Shown: positions 12,488-16,830 of the stretch, piece by piece
Position numbering within the stretch: the first letter of the stretch is position 1
Layout: each line of letters begins with the position of its first letter
Assembly (NCBI GenBank): GCA_025360395.1
Contig: JANYCH010000076.1
Coordinates: 1 to 16,830 of the forward strand
From: Cytophagales bacterium
Lineage (GTDB): Bacteria; Bacteroidota; Bacteroidia; Cytophagales; UBA9547
DNA length: 16,830 bases
Direction of reading: 5' to 3'
The notes under the pieces: model-generated
The model's input: the letters and a program-made list of their open reading frames with translations, nothing else
Told to the model about the DNA's origin: nothing
Databases searched by the model: none
Program-made: the position numbers and the translations under genes

Positions 12488-14719
12488 GACCACCAACTTC
12501 TTAACTATGCTTGAAAACCCGGAACCTGAAACTTTAACACTGTAGATTCCATTTTCAAATTTGCCGGTATTAATTTCAGTTATGGAAGATAGTTCAGTAT
12601 AATTGTTTGACCAAACCATACTTCCTTTTGCGTCATAAACCTTAACCTCATTGGCTTTCAGATTTTCCGGAAGGACTACGTATGAAATTCCTGAAGATGG
12701 GTTAGGATACAAATCAATTTGATTTGAGGCAACAACAGATTGATCAGCAATACCGGTTATTGTATTAAGATTTCCAAAAACTTTAACATAAACCGGACTT
12801 TCAGTTACTGTCAGGATAACTTTACCATTGTTTACCACCAATGGTGTTTGCACTCCTGCCATTGCCCCAACTTTAGGTGATACCAGTATTGCCTTATCAC
12901 GCGTAACTGGAAGCGTATAATTCAATACAGTACTTCCGTCTGAGGTACCGTTCCAAAGGCAGTAAATAGTGGTGTCAGCAAAAAGAGAGCTTTTAAACTT
13001 ATAAGCGTATGTTTTTCCGTCTATCACTTTAGAATCAAAACTATATTTTCCTAATACTTTGTTCATTGTGGTTAACCAATACCACGATTTCTTTGGGGTT
13101 GGAACTGCTGGCGGTATTTGTTTAACAATTCCGCAAGTCCCAAATAGATCATTGCTGGTTGAGTTATCATCCTCAAGCCAGAATCCATAAGCCCTGTCCG
13201 CACCTCCTGCACAAATGGCCATGTAAGATCTTACAAGCCACATAGCCTGAACATCTTCACCTAAAAATGAACTGTAAATTTTAGCTCGCTGAGAAGTCGC
13301 CTGACTTACATCATATCCAAACTCAGTTATCCAGATTGGTTTATTAATCAGGTTACGATGAGCAAAACCTACCACATCATATACTTTTTTCTCTAAACCA
13401 TCTGCTTCAGGCGAAACACCATACAAAGGTGTACCAATTTGACCACCGGCATCATTGCTGTAATGATGGAAATTGATGATGTTAAAGGGGTTTTTAAAAT
13501 CAGTCCTATTCATTTTAAACCAATATAGCATGGCTTTTAAATAAACAGTATCCATTCCCGTAAGTCCAGCCATAATAAAAGGAATATTTGGATCCGCATT
13601 TTTCGCACCAACCGTTGCCCCCAAGGTGCCTTGATGTCCATCATAATCGGCACTTGTCATGGCTGCGTATTCAAAAGGTTGAAAAAGGCCAGCCCTTCCC
13701 TTCCATGTTTTGTTCGGTTCGTTCCAGTTTTCAACCCCTTCAATTGTACCCTGCGCAGTTTTAATTGTATTGTCAGAACGAAGTTTAATTTTAGAACTCG
13801 ATACAGGATTCTTGCCATATCGGGCCACAAATTGGTATATATAATCACTGTGCTCCATGTAAGTGGCCGCCTTCTCAGAATCTTTGGTCCCAGTAACAGG
13901 CTTATTGTCAGCAAAGGCACCTGTGGTGTCATTGAATAACCAAAAAGCAGATCCTTGTAAGGCGGGAGAAATCCTCATTCCCTTATCTTTATAATCTTTA
14001 TATACCTGATCAAAATTCCAATTGGTTACAGGAGAAGGATTAAATCCATATTGATTATTTGGATAACCTGGATAACCTATGATTTTTGTATTTGCTTCAT
14101 TCCAGGCCCAAAGATGAAACTGGCGGATATTTTTAAACGAAGAAGCGTAATTAATGTCATTTACATGAAGAATATTAATCCCGACAAAATCTTCCATTAA
14201 TGGGTAAGTTGGCGTGGGTACTATGCTATATACTGGAGCTAAAGTTTGCTGGTCGCCATAAATAACAACTTCAGGAAAACTACCATCAGGAGAATCAGAA
14301 ATCACCCTCAGATATCTTACTTGGGCATTTACCGCATGTTTATTCCAAGAATCGTACCCTGTCAAAGGATCCTTAAACAATAAATCCCAGGTAGTTGCGC
14401 CTTTTGTATAGAAGCTTAAGTTTGCAACACCACCAACATCGTATATGTAAATATTACTGATTTTTATGGTTTTTCCCAAGTCTATTATAGCTGTCAAAGG
14501 ATAATATAAGTCTTTGCTAGCATAACTGGCCCATGTTGTAACGGGTTTTGTTGTAGGAGGTTCGTTTACTATTGCCGATTGTTCATCAAACATCAGGTAA
14601 GGCGATGCATTCGGATAAGCTTTCTCATCTATCAGCATATCAGGACGTATTTTTAACCTGATTTGCGCCGATAAATTAATGGAAAATATTATTATTATAA
14701 GTGGTAGTAATTTTTTCAT
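12479..14719 (-). CDS. Secreted clan-A glycoside-hydrolase-like protein with T9SS type A sorting domain
   Basis: 746 residues. The signal peptide MKKLLPLIIIIFSINLSAQ is followed by a discoidin/F5-8-type-like beta domain (about 60-157, with TAIIDLGKTIKISNIYIYDV and VRYLRVISD), often carbohydrate-binding. A TIM-barrel-like catalytic region spans about 175-535. VENWNEPNKTW supplies the Asn-Glu pair typical of clan A (N333, acid/base E334), NFHHYSND (H418, H419) fits a substrate-site strand, and KPIWITEFGYD carries the probable nucleophile E466. A small beta domain follows, ending TVTESPVYVKV as in GH30/GH39-type proteins. The last ~75 residues (DLYPNPSSG... GIYSVKVSG...KKLVVNK) are the T9SS type A sorting domain. 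Family assignment within clan A (GH5/30/39-like) and substrate are not clear. It is divergent from eno and shares a hairpin with lysS. Confidence 0.82.
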   Translation of the reverse strand: MKKLLPLIIIIFSINLSAQIRLKIRPDMLIDEKAYPNASPYLMFDEQSAIVNEPPTTKPVTTWASYASKDLYYPLTAIIDLGKTIKISNIYIYDVGGVANLSFYTKGATTWDLLFKDPLTGYDSWNKHAVNAQVRYLRVISDSPDGSFPEVVIYGDQQTLAPVYSIVPTPTYPLMEDFVGINILHVNDINYASSFKNIRQFHLWAWNEANTKIIGYPGYPNNQYGFNPSPVTNWNFDQVYKDYKDKGMRISPALQGSAFWLFNDTTGAFADNKPVTGTKDSEKAATYMEHSDYIYQFVARYGKNPVSSSKIKLRSDNTIKTAQGTIEGVENWNEPNKTWKGRAGLFQPFEYAAMTSADYDGHQGTLGATVGAKNADPNIPFIMAGLTGMDTVYLKAMLYWFKMNRTDFKNPFNIINFHHYSNDAGGQIGTPLYGVSPEADGLEKKVYDVVGFAHRNLINKPIWITEFGYDVSQATSQRAKIYSSFLGEDVQAMWLVRSYMAICAGGADRAYGFWLEDDNSTSNDLFGTCGIVKQIPPAVPTPKKSWYWLTTMNKVLGKYSFDSKVIDGKTYAYKFKSSLFADTTIYCLWNGTSDGSTVLNYTLPVTRDKAILVSPKVGAMAGVQTPLVVNNGKVILTVTESPVYVKVFGNLNTITGIADQSVVASNQIDLYPNPSSGISYVVLPENLKANEVKVYDAKGSMVWSNNYTELSSITEINTGKFENGIYSVKVSGSGFSSIVKKLVVNK

Positions 14720-14961
14720 GCTTTCGGATATTATTAAAGCTTTCTAAATTTAAATAACTCCTAGCTATAAACAATATCATGTGTAAATAATTCAATCATT
14801 TATAGATACCTTCAACAAAGAAGATCGTTCATCAAATCTTACGGATAATTAAGTTTAGTAATTTTTTCTAAATATTTTGTACTATTTGATATACTAGGTA
14901 AGTTTAAGGTCTGAATCATTAATATAAGTATCTACCTTTTATAATAATTAAACATAGTACA
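14720..14961. other. AT-rich divergent intergenic region between the glycosidase gene and eno
   Basis: 242 bp, very AT-rich, with no credible ORF or RNA gene. It must hold the start signals for both flanking genes. An AGGTA...TACCT inverted repeat (about 14896-14936) has a large loop and is not convincing. For the minus-strand gene I could not pick a promoter. Confidence 0.5.
14876..14906 (+). promoter_or_regulatory. Candidate promoter for eno
   Basis: TTTG (14876-14879) and TAAGTTTA (14899-14906) are separated by 19 nt, fitting TTTG-N19-TAnnTTTG with one mismatch in the last base. The implied leader is about 50 nt before the ATG at 14962. Confidence 0.4.
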
Positions 14962-16239
14962 ATGAGTGTAATTGAAGAAATTTTTGCCCGCCAGATTTTT
15001 GATTCACGCGGTAATCCTACAATTGAAGTAGATGTTGTAACTGAAAATGGTTTTATAGGACGTGCGGCCGTTCCTTCCGGTGCCTCAACTGGTAAACATG
15101 AAGCAGTTGAGCTTCGTGATGGAGATAAAGCCAACTATATGGGTAAAAGCGTTTTGAAAGCTGTTTCAAACGTTAATGATCTTATTGCAGACGAACTAAT
15201 TGGTGCTTCAGTATTTGAGCAAAACATGATCGACCAGATCATGATAGACCTTGACGGTACTGAAAACAAAGGCAAACTAGGTGCTAACGCTATTTTAGGT
15301 GTTTCTCTTGCAGCAGCAAAAGCAGCATCACAGGAAGCCGGCATGTCACTTTACCGTTACATAGGTGGTGTAAATGCGAATACGCTTCCAGTACCAATGA
15401 TGAACATCATCAATGGTGGTAGCCATGCAGATAACTCTATTGATTTCCAGGAATTTATGATCGTGCCAATTGGTGCTGAATCATTTACTCATGCAATGAA
15501 AATGGGTTCTGAAATATTCCATAACCTTGCTAAGGTTTTAAAGGACAAAAAATATTCTACTAACGTTGGTGACGAAGGTGGGTTTGCTCCAAATATTCCT
15601 TCAAATGAGGAAGCAATTGAAACAGTTCTAAAGGCCATTGAAAAAGCAGGTTACAAACCAGGTGTGGATGTAATGATCGCGATGGATGCTGCGGTAACTG
15701 AATTTTATGATGAAGCAACTGGCTTATATCATTTCCATAAATCAAACGGAATGAAAAAGAATTCTGATGAAATGGTGTCCTATTGGGCTGAGTGGGCTGC
15801 TAAATACCCAATCATTTCTATTGAAGATGGTATGGCAGAAGACGATTGGAAAGGTTGGAAAAAACTTACTGATGCAATCGGTTCCAAAACTCAATTAGTT
15901 GGTGATGACCTTTTCGTAACCAATGTAAAACGTCTTCAGGATGGAATTGACCAAGGTGTTGCAAATGCCATCTTAGTTAAAGTTAACCAAATCGGTACTT
16001 TGACTGAAACTATCAATGCAGTAAGCCTAGCACATAAAAATTGTTACAAATCTATCATGTCTCACCGTTCGGGGGAAACCGAAGACAATACAATTGCAGA
16101 CCTTGCAGTGGCTTTGAATTGCGGCCAGATTAAAACTGGTTCTTGCTCACGTTCAGACCGTATGTCTAAATACAACCAGCTGCTTCGTATAGAGGAAGAA
16201 TTGGGAGACAGCGCTGTTTGGCCAGGAAGAAAACTTTAA
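14962..16239 (+). CDS. eno: Enolase (phosphopyruvate hydratase)
   Basis: A 425-residue glycolytic enzyme that dehydrates 2-phosphoglycerate to phosphoenolpyruvate. The N-terminal domain shows ARQIFDSRGNPTIEV and the loop PSGASTGKHEA. Catalytic and metal residues are intact: H155 in GGSHADNSID, E205 in GDEGGFAP, Mg ligands D242, E288 (SIEDGM) and D315 (VGDDLFVT), the base K340 in LVKVNQIGT, and SHRSGETED with H368. The C-terminal signature reads GQIKTGSCSRSDR, where many homologues have Ala in place of Cys. Length is normal. The ATG at 14962 gives MSVIEEIFARQIFDSRG. It appears monocistronic: its own leader upstream and a strong terminator downstream. Confidence 0.98.
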   Translation: MSVIEEIFARQIFDSRGNPTIEVDVVTENGFIGRAAVPSGASTGKHEAVELRDGDKANYMGKSVLKAVSNVNDLIADELIGASVFEQNMIDQIMIDLDGTENKGKLGANAILGVSLAAAKAASQEAGMSLYRYIGGVNANTLPVPMMNIINGGSHADNSIDFQEFMIVPIGAESFTHAMKMGSEIFHNLAKVLKDKKYSTNVGDEGGFAPNIPSNEEAIETVLKAIEKAGYKPGVDVMIAMDAAVTEFYDEATGLYHFHKSNGMKKNSDEMVSYWAEWAAKYPIISIEDGMAEDDWKGWKKLTDAIGSKTQLVGDDLFVTNVKRLQDGIDQGVANAILVKVNQIGTLTETINAVSLAHKNCYKSIMSHRSGETEDNTIADLAVALNCGQIKTGSCSRSDRMSKYNQLLRIEEELGDSAVWPGRKL

Positions 16240-16256
16240 CTTTTCATAATTCTTTT

Positions 16257-16292
16257 AAAAAGAGAGGTGCTGCAAAGCTCCTCTCTTTTTTT
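16257..16292 (+). terminator. Intrinsic terminator of eno
   Basis: An 11-bp perfect stem, AAAAAGAGAGG (16257-16267) with CCTCTCTTTTT (16280-16290), has an inner two-base GC extension after a T-T mismatch and runs into seven consecutive T (16286-16292). It lies 17 bp after the eno stop. Classic rho-independent form. Confidence 0.9.
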
Positions 16293-16323
16293 ATTGGCAT
16301 ACTTTTAACGGAAAATAACTTTT
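16293..16323 (+). promoter_or_regulatory. Possible promoter for the flavoprotein gene
   Basis: ATTG (16293-16296), then 19 nt, then TAACTTTT (16316-16323): a TTTG-N19-TAnnTTTG arrangement with one mismatch in each element. It would place the start site only a few nucleotides before the ATG at 16335. Weak. Confidence 0.3.
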
Positions 16324-16334
16324 TATTTTTCAAG

Positions 16335-16830
16335 ATGTTATACGATGTAATTATTGTAGGTGGTGGCCCTGCTGGTCTAAGCTGTGCCTTGATACTTGGG
16401 CGATGTCAAAGATCAATCGTTGTGTTTGACACCGGCAATCCGAGAAATAAAAGTTCACAGGCTTTACATGCCTTTATTACCAGAGATGGCACCCCTCCTA
16501 TTGATTTTCTGATTTCTGCAAGAGAAGAATTAAGAAGATATGGGGTTGTCCTGAAACATGAAAACATTATTTCTGCCGAGAAAATCCCTGAAGGCTTTAA
16601 TTTAACAACTGAATCCGGTTTAAATTTCCAGTCAAGAAAGCTGGTGCTGGCTACAGGAGTCCAGGACAAATTACCAAACATATCGAACATACATGATTTC
16701 TATGGAATTAGTGTGCACCATTGTCCTTATTGCGATGGGTGGGAAGAACGAAATAAACCTATGGCGATTTACGCCTTGAAACGGGGCGGAGCAATAGATT
16801 TGTCTATGACCATGAAAACATGGAGCAATG
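16335..16830 (+). CDS. Thioredoxin-reductase-like FAD/NAD(P)-dependent oxidoreductase, 3' partial
   Basis: 165 codons run off the right edge without a stop. The N-terminus MLYDVIIVGGGPAGLSCAL carries the FAD-binding GxGxxG (G9-G14). It is followed by acidic D32 at the end of the second strand and FDTGNPRN, typical of the TrxB-like family. LVLATGVQDKLP (103-114) is the second FAD-contact ATG motif. HHCPYCDGWE (128-137) holds the redox pair C130/C133. After this a second Rossmann (NAD(P)) domain should begin, but where relatives have a Gly-rich turn the sequence reads IYALKRGGAIDL. The ATG at 16335 is the natural start. It would move electrons from NAD(P)H to a disulphide partner, but the spacing and tail suggest the TrxB-like group rather than a canonical TrxB. 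It lies 95 bp after eno, beyond the terminator. Confidence 0.88.
   Translation, partial: MLYDVIIVGGGPAGLSCALILGRCQRSIVVFDTGNPRNKSSQALHAFITRDGTPPIDFLISAREELRRYGVVLKHENIISAEKIPEGFNLTTESGLNFQSRKLVLATGVQDKLPNISNIHDFYGISVHHCPYCDGWEERNKPMAIYALKRGGAIDLSMTMKTWSN

Noticed and set aside
13631..13939. Open frames on both strands of about 90-100 codons within the glycosidase gene.
   Set aside because: The real frame carries the ENWNEPN catalytic motif and continuous domain structure; the others have no features.
14720..14961. Riboswitch or small RNA in the eno upstream region.
   Set aside because: No stable nested hairpins or recognisable aptamer core; only a weak large-loop inverted repeat.

Overview
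This is an AT-rich stretch of a Bacteroidota (Bacteroidetes) chromosome. Three signs support that. Two large secreted proteins end in type IX secretion system (T9SS) sorting domains, one of type A and one of type B. Several gene starts are preceded by the Bacteroidota -7 element TAnnTTTG, and starts generally lack a Shine-Dalgarno sequence. The lysyl-tRNA synthetase also has a C-terminal extension that I associate with this phylum. A Cytophagales-like gliding bacterium is plausible, but the family cannot be fixed from the sequence.

Layout. The left edge cuts a SRPBCC-domain protein (+). It is followed by a stand-alone CheY-like response regulator (+), which converges on mutS (-). mutS is the downstream member of a two-gene unit led by a Uma2-family (PD-(D/E)XK nuclease fold) gene, also on the minus strand, and that unit has the clearest promoter in the window. 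Divergent from it is lepA (+), followed 6 bp later by a T9SS type B surface/secreted protein with an IgGFc-binding-like N-terminal region. A perfect hairpin separates this from a small secreted Cys-containing protein (-). Next is folD (+), whose stop codon overlaps the start of an M15-family D,D-carboxypeptidase-like gene, and then lysS (+). A second perfect hairpin separates lysS from a convergent T9SS type A protein with a clan-A glycoside-hydrolase-like fold (-). Divergent from that is eno (+) with a textbook intrinsic terminator. The right edge cuts a thioredoxin-reductase-like flavoprotein (+).

How the genes fit together. Most are core housekeeping: mismatch repair (MutS), ribosome-associated GTPase (LepA), one-carbon metabolism (FolD), tRNA charging (LysS) and glycolysis (enolase). 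Three accessory secreted products are interleaved: a putative adhesin, a putative polysaccharide-active enzyme and a small Cys-rich protein. Both large ones would need the T9SS, which is not encoded here. No RNA gene, insertion sequence, prophage, CRISPR array or defence island was seen. The longest stretch without a gene is about 240 bp, between the glycosidase-like gene and eno.

I do not see a convincing new multi-gene system. The points most worth a second look are the Uma2-mutS unit, four tandem heptamers directly upstream of lysS, the unclassified secreted glycosidase, and hairpins that incorporate the stop codons of flanking genes.
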